The notes: generated from the letters alone by a model not told the origin. DNA of 25,348 nt from Faecalicatena_A orotica (GCF_040545875.1 NZ_JBEPMR010000024.1); one strand, 5' to 3'. Numbered from the stretch's first letter, positions 7,614 through 16,229 are shown. A program made the numbers and translations.

Positions 7614-7637
7614 TGCAGGGGGTATTGGCCCCCTGCA
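7614..7637 (+). terminator. Hairpin between convergent operons
   Basis: TGCAGGGGG (7614-7622) pairs perfectly with CCCCCTGCA (7629-7637) around a 6-base loop. It sits between the stop of the exporter ATPase and the stop of the convergent GH32 gene. The run of T after it is short (ATTTAT), so it is a moderate terminator for the plus strand. On the minus strand it lacks a T-run. Confidence 0.55.
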
Positions 7638-7638
7638 T

Positions 7639-9057
7639 TTATGAATCTGCCAGAAGGTGGTAAACGTTTCCTTTTACCTGTTCCAGTTTTCCATCCCTCA
7701 TGTAAACATTTATCATTACCTTCTGTGCTTCCGGAAAAATGAGGTTGCTCATTACCGTTTCTCCACCGTTCAGGAAAAGCTCTGTCTGGGAATTATCCAG
7801 AAGCAGTCTAAGCTTCAGGCAGTTCCCGCGGCAGCCGGCGTATCCTTCGTATCTTCCAGGGAAATCCTTATGTGCATTGATACCGGCATGGGTCCGGTCA
7901 ACGAAACATCTGTTGTTTTCCGGTTCTACACTTACATAGAATTCCTGCCCGCCGCCATAATCCAGTTTTAAACCAAATTCCCCGGGCCATGCCCCGCCCC
8001 GGTAAAATTCAAGCTCCAGCTCCTGGCTCAGATATGTAAACGGCAGTAAGAAGACAGTTTCCTTTTCGCCGTTCGCCTGATCGAAACTACTTACGGCAAT
8101 CCGGGCGGCATCATGGTGGAGATATTTGATTTCTTCCGCGGGTTCCTGTATCAGCCGCCTGCCTGTCCCGCGGCCATTGCCGTCAGTCAGTTTCAGTTCT
8201 CTTACAAAGGACATTTGTCCCTTGAAAGGAGTTGTCGGAAGAAAATCCCGATACTGCCAGTTGTCTGCCCATGCGATCATCAGCCTGCGGCCGCCGGGTG
8301 CATGATTCCAGGTTACCCCGGCATAAAAATCCTTTCCATAGTCCAGCCACAGCACTTCTTCCTGCGGGTTGGAATTTCGAAATTGAATGCCGTCAAACTC
8401 TCCCACAAAATACTGCATACCGGTGCCGCCGGCTGGTGAACCCTGATTGATGCTGACGATCAGAATCCAGCAGAGTTCCCCATCAGTTTCCATTGGAAAC
8501 AGATCCGGGCATTCCCATACCCCGGCATGGCTGCCGTGTCCTTTACCGAAAGAGGAGAGGTAAGACCAGTTCTCCAGATCGTCTGAACCATAGAACAAAG
8601 CTTCTGTACCGCCGGATAAGACCATGACCCATTTTTGCGTCTGCTCATGCCAGAATACTTTGGGGTCCCGGAAATCCGGTTTTTCAGGATGTGTAAGAAT
8701 CGGGTTTCTGGGATGTTTTTCCCAAGTGCGCCCTGCGTCGTAGCTGAATGCCAGCCCCTGACTCTGTCTGCCAGTCCTGTGTTCACTGTATGTAAAAAAT
8801 GCGGCCAGTCTGTGATTCTTCTCGTCTGCCACTGCACTTCCGGACCAGATCTGTCCAATTTCGTCTGGAAACAGTGCATTGGGAAGTCTCACCCAATGCA
8901 CCAGATCCTGACTGACAGCATGTCCCCAGTGGATTTGTTCTTCTATATTATATTGATGAAATAGGTGGTACTCGCCTCTATAGTAAACCAGCCCGTTTGG
9001 GTCGTTAAGAATGTATGCCTCCGGCGAAAAATGATATTCTGGTCGAAATCGTTCCAT
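7639..9057 (-). CDS. GH32 beta-fructofuranosidase / sucrose-6-phosphate hydrolase type
   Basis: The 472-residue enzyme cleaves terminal beta-fructosyl bonds of sucrose or fructo-oligosaccharides. All three GH32 signatures are visible: NDPNG with the nucleophile Asp19, RDP (130-132) with the transition-state Asp131, and ECPD with the acid/base Glu182. A five-bladed propeller is followed by a C-terminal beta-sandwich (about 330-470). There is no signal peptide, so it acts in the cytoplasm on imported sugar. It is the last gene of the LacI-controlled importer operon. No PTS gene is present, so hydrolysis of non-phosphorylated sucrose or FOS is more likely than of sucrose-6-phosphate. AGGAGG (9062-9067, minus strand) lies unusually close, four bases from the ATG. 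Confidence 0.92.
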   Translation of the reverse strand: MERFRPEYHFSPEAYILNDPNGLVYYRGEYHLFHQYNIEEQIHWGHAVSQDLVHWVRLPNALFPDEIGQIWSGSAVADEKNHRLAAFFTYSEHRTGRQSQGLAFSYDAGRTWEKHPRNPILTHPEKPDFRDPKVFWHEQTQKWVMVLSGGTEALFYGSDDLENWSYLSSFGKGHGSHAGVWECPDLFPMETDGELCWILIVSINQGSPAGGTGMQYFVGEFDGIQFRNSNPQEEVLWLDYGKDFYAGVTWNHAPGGRRLMIAWADNWQYRDFLPTTPFKGQMSFVRELKLTDGNGRGTGRRLIQEPAEEIKYLHHDAARIAVSSFDQANGEKETVFLLPFTYLSQELELEFYRGGAWPGEFGLKLDYGGGQEFYVSVEPENNRCFVDRTHAGINAHKDFPGRYEGYAGCRGNCLKLRLLLDNSQTELFLNGGETVMSNLIFPEAQKVMINVYMRDGKLEQVKGNVYHLLADS

Positions 9058-9076
9058 ACTGCCTCCTGTGTCTAAT

Positions 9077-10393
9077 CTATTGAGCCTTTAACTCTTTAAA
9101 GTCTTTTTTCAGTTTTTCCACGCATCCATTCCAGTCATAGTCGCCGTTAAAATACCCCTGAAAGTCTGCTGCAGACTGTGTTTCATAACCTGACGGGAAT
9201 CCGTTCATAACCCACGGCATCGTTTTTCCTTCATTAATGTATCTCTGAACTTCTTTTGACAGCGGGTCGCTGATTTCGATTCCGTCATAGTTTGTAAATG
9301 CCGGGATAAATCCAAAGTTATCTATAATAATTTTCTTCCCGTCATCTGACTGGAACAGCCAGTTTAAGAAATCTTTGGATGCCTGTTTCTTCTCATCGCC
9401 TGACTGGCTGTTAACGCACCAGTAGATGGAGATGCCTGTTGCAATACTGTCTTCGTTTACGCCCTTTAAAGGAATAGGGAGCATTCCAAGCTTCTCGGAC
9501 ATTTCTTCTGAAATTCCTTTTACCTCAGGCCCGATCCAGTTCCCCTGTTGGACAACGGCAACACGCTCAATTGCAATTCCCCCGCCAATCTGTGAAGAAT
9601 AATCGACTGCATTCAGAAGGGCAAGGTTGTCTTTGGAAGTCGTATATTTTGTCTCCAGATCGACTAAATCTTTCAGTGCATCTGCATAAATCAAGTCAAT
9701 AGAATCCTTCTGCCATAATTCAGAAGCTGAGGTAAATTCATTTGCCAGAGCCACATTTAGTGTATGTAATCCCGGAATCCATGACTCTTTGGCGGCATAT
9801 TCTTCTACCGCTTCTAATGCAGGGAACTGTTCGGAAAGCTTTCCTGAGTCAATCTGCTCCTGCAGGTCTGCAAATGCTTTATCTATTGCATCATAGCTTG
9901 TCAATTTCTCCGCGTCAATTCCTGCGGCTTCAAAAATATCTTTGTTGTATACGAGGCCGTACCCTTCTATGCCTACCGGCAGCCCGTAAACTTTTCCATC
10001 TCTGGTCATATCATCTAAGGAACCATCCACGGCATTCTCTACCCACGGCTGGTCGCTCAGATCCTCTGTATATTCCAGAAGGTTGTCGAGCTTATCGCCT
10101 GCTGCATAGATATCTACGGAATCTTTGTTAAGAAGCTTTGCTTTCAGGTTCGTATTATAATCATTTCCCTGAATACTTTCCACATTGATCTTTACATCCG
10201 GATTCTGCTCCATATACGTTTTTGCCGCCGCTTCTAGCTGGGATGCAATCTCTGATTTGTTCTGGTACAGATTAATGGTAACCTGTCCGTTTTTACCTCC
10301 ATTTTCTCCGGACTTGTCCGAAGACCCGCAGCCTGCCAGAGATGCAGTCACCATAGCCGCCGCTAACATTGCACACAATACTTTTTTCCTCAT
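9077..10393 (-). CDS. Carbohydrate ABC importer, solute-binding lipoprotein (family 1)
   Basis: The 438-residue precursor has a signal peptide with lipobox LAGC, so Cys22 becomes the lipidated N-terminus anchoring it outside the membrane. The mature part shows the family 1 pattern, with VTINLYQNKSE near the start and VYGLPVGIEGYGLVYNKDIF in the middle. I chose the ATG at 10393 because AGGAGG at 10402-10407 is eight bases upstream and because it begins the signal peptide directly. A longer frame begins inside the GH13 gene. It should deliver an oligosaccharide to the two permeases of this operon. Its position as fourth gene of the operon, after the permeases and GH13, is unusual. Substrate is inferred as sucrose, FOS or a related gluco-fructo-oligosaccharide. 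Confidence 0.9.
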   Translation of the reverse strand: MRKKVLCAMLAAAMVTASLAGCGSSDKSGENGGKNGQVTINLYQNKSEIASQLEAAAKTYMEQNPDVKINVESIQGNDYNTNLKAKLLNKDSVDIYAAGDKLDNLLEYTEDLSDQPWVENAVDGSLDDMTRDGKVYGLPVGIEGYGLVYNKDIFEAAGIDAEKLTSYDAIDKAFADLQEQIDSGKLSEQFPALEAVEEYAAKESWIPGLHTLNVALANEFTSASELWQKDSIDLIYADALKDLVDLETKYTTSKDNLALLNAVDYSSQIGGGIAIERVAVVQQGNWIGPEVKGISEEMSEKLGMLPIPLKGVNEDSIATGISIYWCVNSQSGDEKKQASKDFLNWLFQSDDGKKIIIDNFGFIPAFTNYDGIEISDPLSKEVQRYINEGKTMPWVMNGFPSGYETQSAADFQGYFNGDYDWNGCVEKLKKDFKELKAQ

Positions 10394-10415
10394 CTTTTTT
10401 TCCTCCTGAAATTTA

Positions 10416-12137
10416 TTAAAATAAAGTAACAACGGTTTCATATGGGTGCAGAAGAATGCTTCCGTCTTCTCCTGTACGCCCCTCACTGCCATAAGCAGCA
10501 ATTAACATTTTGTCCTCGTGGCTGTAATTTGAAATGAGTATTCTGCCTTTTGTTCCTTTTAGTTCGTCCGGTATCTGCATACGGACCTGAGCATCTGTAA
10601 AGTTGCAGGCCACAAGCAGTTTTTCCTGATCCAGCGTTCTCATGTATGTAAAGGTTTTATCACTTTCCGGGTCCAGCAGGCGGTAATCACCGTACACAAT
10701 GATGCGGTACTTTTTCCTCAGCGCAATCAGCCGTTTATAATAGTTTAAAATAGATTCCTCATTTTGCTGCTGATCTTCTACATTGATTGATTTATAATTC
10801 GGATTTACGGTAAACCAGGGGGTTCCTTTCGTGAAACCGGCATTTTCCCTGCTGTTCCACTGCATTGGTGTGCGTGCATTATCTCTGCTTTTCCAGCGGA
10901 TACGCCGCATCATGGTTTCCTCATCCACGCCTTCCATTTTCGTACACTGTTCAAATGCCGTTCTGGATTCTATGTCCTCATATTCCTCAATCGTATCAAA
11001 ATAAAGATTGGTCATGCCGATTTCCTCCCCCTGATAAATATAAGGGGTTCCCTGCATCATATGCAGACATGTGGCCAGCATTTTCGCAGACAGTTCCCGG
11101 TACGGGCCATCATTACCAAATCTGGATACGACCCTCGGCTGGTCGTGGTTATTCCAGTAAAGACTGTTCCAGGCTTTTTGGTACATTCCGTTCTGCCATC
11201 TGGTCATGATTTCCTTCAGTTTCCTCAGTTCAAATCTTTGGTCATTCCATTTGGAGTTTCCCAGATTGTCTACATTCATATGCTCGAATGTAAAGATCAT
11301 ATTCAACTCATTCTCATCGAATCCGGCGTATTTTATCCCGTCCTCCACGGAAGTGTTTAAGGTTTCCCCTACTGTTATCACATCATGCTTACTCAGGATT
11401 TTCTCGTTCATCTCTTTCAGATAGATATGCGCCTGGGGCATATTATGCGTGTAGGGGACAAGATCACCGTAAGGCGCATTCCCATCTTTTATACCATCCG
11501 GAAAATTCTGGTCCTTTCCGATCAGGTTGATGACATCCATCCGGAAACCGTCAATCCCTTTGTTCAGCCACCACTGCATCATGTCATAGATTTCTTCCCG
11601 GACAGCCGGATTTTCCCAGTTCAGGTCAGGCTGCTTGCGTGAAAATATATGCAGATAATATTCTTTGCGTTCTTCACAGTATTCCCATGCAGAGCCTCCG
11701 AAGAAAGAGCCCCAGTTGTTGGGCGGGTTCTCCCCCTTTCCCTTTTTCCAGATATAATAATCCCGGTACTTGCCGCCATCCAGGGCACGTTTGCTCTGGT
11801 TAAACCATTCGTGTTCATCGGAAGTGTGGTTGACGACAAGGTCCAGCATGATTTTAAGCCCTCTTTTATGTGCTTCTTCAAGCATCCTGTGAAAATCCTC
11901 CATTGTACCGAATTCCTCCATGATATCCCTGTAATTGCTGATATCATAACCATTATCGTCATTCGGCGATTTACAGACAGGTGACAGCCAGAGCACGTCC
12001 ACCCCCAAATCCTTTAGATAATCTAATTTTGTTGTAATCCCGTTAATATCACCTATTCCGTCACCGTTGCTGTCGCAAAAGCTTCTAGGATAAATCTGAT
12101 ATACGACACATTCTTTCCACCAATTTTGTTCCTTCAT
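10416..12137 (-). CDS. GH13 alpha-glucosidase (oligo-1,6-glucosidase / sucrose-active type)
   Basis: The 573-residue intracellular enzyme is of the oligo-1,6-glucosidase subfamily. Its N-terminus WWKECVVYQIYPRSF and the stretch QPDLNWENPAVR are typical. The catalytic triad is Asp201 in DGFRMDVINLI (nucleophile), Glu258 in TVGETLN (acid/base) and Asp332 in NNHDQPR (stabiliser). Valine directly after the nucleophile is the residue associated with alpha-1,6-active members, whereas maltase-like members usually have Thr there. A C-terminal beta domain covers about 490-573. Placed between importer genes and GH32, it probably removes alpha-linked glucose from imported sucrose-type, isomaltose-type or raffinose-type oligosaccharides. 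Trehalose-6-phosphate hydrolase is less likely without PTS genes. Confidence 0.9.
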   Translation of the reverse strand: MKEQNWWKECVVYQIYPRSFCDSNGDGIGDINGITTKLDYLKDLGVDVLWLSPVCKSPNDDNGYDISNYRDIMEEFGTMEDFHRMLEEAHKRGLKIMLDLVVNHTSDEHEWFNQSKRALDGGKYRDYYIWKKGKGENPPNNWGSFFGGSAWEYCEERKEYYLHIFSRKQPDLNWENPAVREEIYDMMQWWLNKGIDGFRMDVINLIGKDQNFPDGIKDGNAPYGDLVPYTHNMPQAHIYLKEMNEKILSKHDVITVGETLNTSVEDGIKYAGFDENELNMIFTFEHMNVDNLGNSKWNDQRFELRKLKEIMTRWQNGMYQKAWNSLYWNNHDQPRVVSRFGNDGPYRELSAKMLATCLHMMQGTPYIYQGEEIGMTNLYFDTIEEYEDIESRTAFEQCTKMEGVDEETMMRRIRWKSRDNARTPMQWNSRENAGFTKGTPWFTVNPNYKSINVEDQQQNEESILNYYKRLIALRKKYRIIVYGDYRLLDPESDKTFTYMRTLDQEKLLVACNFTDAQVRMQIPDELKGTKGRILISNYSHEDKMLIAAYGSEGRTGEDGSILLHPYETVVTLF

Positions 12138-12204
12138 GTCCTGTCTCCATTTCTCAGTCTCATTTCCTGACAGCTTTGGCCTGCCGTAACTGTCAGCTCA
12201 TTTC

Positions 12205-13026
12205 TTACTTTACAGCACCGTCTGTGATTCCCTTTACAATATGTTTCTGGCAGCACAGATAAAAGATGATAATCGGAATCATACACAGAATCAGAGCGGC
12301 CGTTGCCAGATCCCACTTTTTCGTAAACTGCCCGAAGAACAGATATGTACGCAGCGGCAGTGTCTGCATGCCGTCTTTATTGATGACCAGGGATGGAAGT
12401 AGGAAATCATTCCATATCCACATGACATTTATTACGGCAACTGTAACCAGTATGGTTTTTAAAAGCGGCACTACAATATAAAAGAATGTCTGGAACATAT
12501 TGCAGCCGTCAATGGTAGCCGCTTCTTCCAATTCTACAGGTACATTTTTTATGAATCCATGCAGCAGTACGATCGACATGCTGCACCCGAAGCCGACATA
12601 CATAAAGACCAGTCCCGGACGGTTCATTAGATTCATCTTACTCATAAAATCGACAAGCGGCAGCATTACACACTGGAACGGGATCAGCAGTGCTGAGGAG
12701 AAGACAAGGAATAAGACCTTGCTGCATCTCGTTTTATACCTGACAAGGACCCACGCCGCCATTGCTGATACAAGGAGAATCAGGACGGTAGCGATCACGG
12801 TAATGACAAGTGAATTGGTGAAAGCACTCAGAAAATCCAGTTTCTCAAATGCCTGCTTATAATTATCGAAGGAAAACTGCTGCGGCAGTGCAAGGATGTC
12901 CAGATAGATTTCCTTCAGTGATTTAAAAGAACTATTCAGGAGAATCAGTACCGGTGATATAAATATCACGGCAAGAATGGTTCCCAGAATGCCAAAACCT
13001 ATATTTTTTGTCCTGCTTTTTGCCAT
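12205..13026 (-). CDS. CUT1 sugar ABC importer permease, MalG type
   Basis: The 273-residue protein has about six membrane helices, starting with one at 12-32. The EAA loop that docks the ATPase is at 166-190, with EEAATIDGCNMFQTFF followed by VVPLLK. This is the pattern of the second permease of maltose-type importers. The ATG overlaps the stop of the preceding permease by one base (TAATG), so the two are translationally coupled and form the heterodimeric channel. No ATPase gene is present in this operon, so the pair presumably uses a shared MsmX/MsmK-type ATPase encoded elsewhere. Confidence 0.92.
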   Translation of the reverse strand: MAKSRTKNIGFGILGTILAVIFISPVLILLNSSFKSLKEIYLDILALPQQFSFDNYKQAFEKLDFLSAFTNSLVITVIATVLILLVSAMAAWVLVRYKTRCSKVLFLVFSSALLIPFQCVMLPLVDFMSKMNLMNRPGLVFMYVGFGCSMSIVLLHGFIKNVPVELEEAATIDGCNMFQTFFYIVVPLLKTILVTVAVINVMWIWNDFLLPSLVINKDGMQTLPLRTYLFFGQFTKKWDLATAALILCMIPIIIFYLCCQKHIVKGITDGAVK

Positions 13027-13892
13027 TACGCTTCGACCTCCCTCTTCTTTGTGATTGAAAGCTGAATGACAGATATCGTCATTACAATCAGCATAAAGAT
13101 AACTGCCTTAGATTGTGCCATACCAAACCGTCCTTCTGAAAATGCCGTATTATAAATATTCAGGGACATCATCTGTGTGCTGTTTGCAGGGCCTCCGCCT
13201 GTCAGGGAAATGTTCTGGTCAAACAGTTTAAATGAATTTGAAATTGACAGGAACAACCCAATCGTAAATGCAGGCATCATAAGCGGCAGGATAATGCTTT
13301 TTAATTTCTGGAACCCGGCTGCACCGTCGATTTCTGAAGCTTCAATCACGGAATCCGGTATGTTCTGTATCTGGGCTATATAAATAATCATCATATAACC
13401 GGAAAGCTGCCATGTCACAACGATTAAAAGCCCGATAAATCCGGTTTCCGTGTTGGACAGCCATCCCTGAAGGAAGTCCAGATGCAGTGCCTTCCCCAGT
13501 GCGTCAAACACCTGGACGAAAATGAACTGCCATGTAAAACCGAGCAGAATTCCGCCGATCAGGTTTGGCAGGAAGAATACTCCCCGCATCAGGTTTGCCC
13601 CTTTCATCTTGCGGGTGACCAGCATGGCAAGGGCAAATCCTACGACATTTACGGAAATGACTGCACAGACAGAGAACGCAAAAGTAAACAAAAATGCATG
13701 TGCGAACTTCGGATCATTCGTAATTGTCGTGATATAATTCTGCAGACCTACAAAGTTTTTCTGGCTGCCGATTCCATTCCAATCCGTAAATGAATAAAAG
13801 ATTCCCATCAATGTCGGAATGGCCTGAATTAAAATAAAAGAAATCATTGCGGGTGCAAGAAACACCCAGAACCCCCATTTTGGCTTTCGCAT
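13026..13892 (-). CDS. CUT1 sugar ABC importer permease, MalF type
   Basis: The 288-residue protein has about six membrane helices (first at about 8-30) and the EAA-like loop at 181-206 with IEASEIDGAAGFQKLKSI and ILPLMMP. It resembles the first permease of multiple-sugar importers. I chose the ATG at 13892 because AAAAGGAG (13901-13908) is eight bases upstream and because it begins the typical short N-terminus MRKPKWGFW. An upstream extension of 24 codons would run through the promoter. It is the first gene of the sucrose/FOS operon, 230 bases downstream of lacI-type regulator DNA, and is preceded by the promoter at 13936-13964. Confidence 0.92.
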   Translation of the reverse strand: MRKPKWGFWVFLAPAMISFILIQAIPTLMGIFYSFTDWNGIGSQKNFVGLQNYITTITNDPKFAHAFLFTFAFSVCAVISVNVVGFALAMLVTRKMKGANLMRGVFFLPNLIGGILLGFTWQFIFVQVFDALGKALHLDFLQGWLSNTETGFIGLLIVVTWQLSGYMMIIYIAQIQNIPDSVIEASEIDGAAGFQKLKSIILPLMMPAFTIGLFLSISNSFKLFDQNISLTGGGPANSTQMMSLNIYNTAFSEGRFGMAQSKAVIFMLIVMTISVIQLSITKKREVEA

Positions 13893-13935
13893 ATTTACAT
13901 CTCCTTTTCGAATGCTTGTTATCTTTCTTGTCTCT

Positions 13936-13964
13936 ACTGTATCACACCGTATTCGCACAGGCAA
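13936..13964 (-). promoter_or_regulatory. Promoter of the sucrose/FOS importer operon
   Basis: Reading the minus strand, TTGCCT (13964-13959) and TACAGT (13941-13936) are 17 bases apart, with TGA before the -10 giving an extended -10. The predicted start is near 13929, leaving a leader of about 37 bases that contains the AAAAGGAG site. Neither box is perfect, as expected for a regulated promoter. Confidence 0.6.
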
Positions 13965-13982
13965 AGGTTTTATATAAAACCT
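13965..13982. promoter_or_regulatory. Perfect 18-bp palindrome against the -35 box
   Basis: AGGTTTTATATAAAACCT is perfectly self-complementary over 18 bases and touches the -35 box of the importer promoter. It is the best candidate operator in the operon control region, for the LacI protein encoded upstream or for an activator. It lacks the central CG usual for LacI operators, which leaves the binding protein open. Confidence 0.55.
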
Positions 13983-14008
13983 ATATTTTGGATATAAATA
14001 AAAGCTGA

Positions 14009-14040
14009 TTTATATACATTTTATATATGCAATTTATATA
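14009..14040. repeat. Three TTTATATA repeats upstream of the importer promoter
   Basis: TTTATATA occurs at 14009, 14020 and 14033 (plus strand). The same 8-mer also lies within the palindrome at 13969. Spacings of 11 and 13 bases are close to a helical turn. The block is extremely AT-rich and may be an UP-element-like region, a bent tract or a set of half-sites. Confidence 0.35.
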
Positions 14041-14048
14041 TAATTAAC

Positions 14049-14100
14049 AAAAATGCGTATTCATAAAACTTTTTCAGAGTTCTACGAATACGCATTTTTT
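14049..14100 (-). terminator. Rho-independent terminator of the lacI-type gene
   Basis: A long stem is formed by 14049-14070 and 14078-14099 around the loop TTTTCAG. The core arms are GCGTATTC and GAATACGC, extended by A/T pairs on both sides to over 20 bp with two G-T wobbles. On the minus strand it is followed by a T-run (ATTTTTGTT). It lies 22 bases after the regulator stop and insulates it from the importer operon. Confidence 0.85.
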
Positions 14101-14122
14101 GTAGCTTTACCAGATATCAGAG

Positions 14123-15157
14123 TTATCTGTCTTTGTTATTTTTGTTATTGATTATCTTCACAGACCGTCCTTTTATCAGCCAGACGGGCCTCTTTACATC
14201 TATATTTCCGACCAGCTTTCCCGCAATCATATCGAGCATGAGAGAAACTGCAACTTCCGCCTTATCGGTAATATCCTGATGGATGGTAGTCAGTCTGGGT
14301 ATCGCATATTGTGCGAGGAGACTGTCATCAAACCCGGCGATGGCAATTTCATCCGGTATCTGGATTCCTTTTGTCTGGAAATACCTCATTGCCTCCAGTG
14401 CAAACGTATCTGACGCAAAAAACAATGCGGCATTTTTGTTCACAAACTTCATCAGACCCTCATAATTGTGCAGACGCATCTCAAAAGAATCCTCCAGTAT
14501 TGTAAAATTATATGGTTTGTAGGGAATCCCCCCTTCTTCCAGCGCCCGGCGGTATCCGAGCCACCTCTGGTGGTCGACACCGGCGTCTTTATTAGCAAAC
14601 ATCAGTATATTGGTATATCCACATTCTATCAGATATTTGGTCATAATATATCCGCCCTGTTCGTCCTCGAGCCCTACATTTACAAAGTCATCGTTAAACT
14701 TATCGATCAAATCTATGGCAACGATCGGTTTACCTGTTAACGTGCGGATTTTCACGTAATCGTTATGAGTAAATGTAATTGCAATCAGCCCGTCCACATT
14801 CCATGCGAGCGCCATCTTAAAGATATCGTCCAGATCCTCCGCCGCATAAAGCATCATATAGTAACCGGCCTCACGGATATTTTTTTCCAGAACACCAATC
14901 ACATGGCTGTAGAAGGAATCTGCAATAACAGTATTCTCGTAATGTCTGGAAACGTGGATTACGACCCCGATAATCTTGGAACTGCCGTTCTTCAGACCAC
15001 TTAAACCCATCCTCGGGACATAATGATTCTCTTCCAGAATCTTTTTAATCTTCTGTATATTCGCCTGTGAGACTTTTTTTGTATTTCCGTGGAGTACATT
15101 ATAGACCGTCGTCATACTGACTCCTGCTATTTCGGCAATTTCTTTCACTGTAATCAT
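14123..15157 (-). CDS. LacI-family transcriptional regulator
   Basis: The 344-residue protein has the LacI helix-turn-helix at about residues 2-22 (VKEIAEIAGVSMTTVYNVLHG) followed by the hinge. A periplasmic-binding-protein-like sugar domain (about 60-335) includes IPDEIAIAGFDDS, a strong family signature. It would repress the importer and hydrolase operon immediately downstream on the same strand and be released by the imported sugar or a product. It has its own promoter and terminator. AGGAGG (15169-15174, minus strand) is 11 bases upstream of the ATG. The regulated operon is inferred from position. Confidence 0.92.
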   Translation of the reverse strand: MITVKEIAEIAGVSMTTVYNVLHGNTKKVSQANIQKIKKILEENHYVPRMGLSGLKNGSSKIIGVVIHVSRHYENTVIADSFYSHVIGVLEKNIREAGYYMMLYAAEDLDDIFKMALAWNVDGLIAITFTHNDYVKIRTLTGKPIVAIDLIDKFNDDFVNVGLEDEQGGYIMTKYLIECGYTNILMFANKDAGVDHQRWLGYRRALEEGGIPYKPYNFTILEDSFEMRLHNYEGLMKFVNKNAALFFASDTFALEAMRYFQTKGIQIPDEIAIAGFDDSLLAQYAIPRLTTIHQDITDKAEVAVSLMLDMIAGKLVGNIDVKRPVWLIKGRSVKIINNKNNKDR

Positions 15158-15219
15158 TTCGATGTATTCCTCCTGTATCCTGCGTAAAGCCAGACGGCAT
15201 TTTTGACATCTGCAAGTTC

Positions 15220-15248
15220 ATTGTAATGGACTACTTTCTGTAAAACAA
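15220..15248 (-). promoter_or_regulatory. Putative promoter of the lacI-type gene
   Basis: On the minus strand TTGTTT (15248-15243) and TACAAT (15225-15220) are 17 bases apart. They lie about 60 bases before the regulator start, in the region shared with the divergent AraC gene. Confidence 0.5.
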
Positions 15249-15271
15249 GCGAAATCTTTGCTTCCGGTATC

Positions 15272-15300
15272 ATGACATTAATATGTCGGTGTGATAGAAT
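15272..15300 (+). promoter_or_regulatory. Putative promoter of the AraC-type gene
   Basis: ATGACA (15272-15277) and TAGAAT (15295-15300) are 17 bases apart with TGA just before the -10. The inverted repeat GACAT-TAAT-ATGTC (15274-15287) overlaps the -35 box and spacer. TAACGTTA, an 8-bp palindrome with a central CG, lies downstream at 15334-15341. Either may be an operator for the flanking AraC or LacI proteins. Confidence 0.5.
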
Positions 15301-15382
15301 AAATAATAAAGCAGTCATCATAGTGATAAATTATAACGTTACCGCCTGCATGCCGGAGCGGTTTTGAATAGGAGTGGTATTT

Positions 15383-16213
15383 ATGGAATTTAGTCATGAA
15401 TTGATCATGCCAAATGAAGATCTGCCTTTTAAGATGTTTATTTTTGAAGGGAAGGACGGCAATTATTTCCGGGACAAGCACTGGCACAGGTCTATCGAAA
15501 TATTTGCGGTGTTTGAAGGGTCCCTTACTTTTTATATTAATCAGGAGATGTATCCTCTTAAGGCTGGGGAATTTATGCTGGTGAACTCTAACGAAATCCA
15601 TTCCGTTGATTCCCCGGACAGGAATATGACGGTGGTAGTGCAGATTCCTTTGAAGACGTTTGAAGACTATTTCACCGGGGAACAGTTCATCCGGTTTACT
15701 CATGATTCGAAGAGGCAGGATGAGCGGGTGATGAATGTCATTTCGGATATTTATGAGGCGTATACTGAAAAAGGGTGCGGGTATGACCTCAAGGTGCAGA
15801 GTCTGTTTTATGAGCTTTTATACCTGATGGTGACGAAGTACCGGGAGACGGAAGTGAGTCAGGAGATGGTGAAGCAGAACCGGAAACTGTCACGGCTGTC
15901 TATGATTACTTCTTATGTGAAGGAACATTATACGGATGAGCTCTCACTGGAGCGTCTGGCGGAGATTTTTGGCTATTCGCCCGCCTATCTGTCCCGGATG
16001 TTCCAGAAATATGCAGGGATTAATTATAAATCTTACCTGCAGGGGATACGTGTAGATCATGCCTATCAGGAACTGGCGAATACACAGCGGACGATCAGTG
16101 AGATCGCTTTGGAGAATGGATTTCCCAATAGTAAGGCATTTACGAAGGCATTTTCGAAGAAGTATGGGATGCTGCCGAGTGATTACAGAAAGAGGACAAA
16201 AAAGTGCCCTTGA
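15383..16213 (+). CDS. AraC-family regulator with N-terminal cupin domain
   Basis: The 276-residue protein has an N-terminal cupin sugar-binding domain (about 15-100) with DKHWHRSIEIFAVFEG, and a C-terminal pair of helix-turn-helix motifs (about 172-270). The second motif ends with NGFPNSKAFTKAFSKKYGMLPSDYR, interrupted here only by description, which is the AraC signature. The ATG at 15383 is preferred over an in-frame GTG at 15374 because GGAG at 15371-15374 is eight bases before it. It lies on the same strand as and 109 bases before the DUF4867/isomerase/kinase genes, which it probably activates in response to a sugar. The effector is unknown. Confidence 0.92.
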   Translation: MEFSHELIMPNEDLPFKMFIFEGKDGNYFRDKHWHRSIEIFAVFEGSLTFYINQEMYPLKAGEFMLVNSNEIHSVDSPDRNMTVVVQIPLKTFEDYFTGEQFIRFTHDSKRQDERVMNVISDIYEAYTEKGCGYDLKVQSLFYELLYLMVTKYRETEVSQEMVKQNRKLSRLSMITSYVKEHYTDELSLERLAEIFGYSPAYLSRMFQKYAGINYKSYLQGIRVDHAYQELANTQRTISEIALENGFPNSKAFTKAFSKKYGMLPSDYRKRTKKCP

Positions 16214-16229
16214 TTAGATAAGTAAGTGG

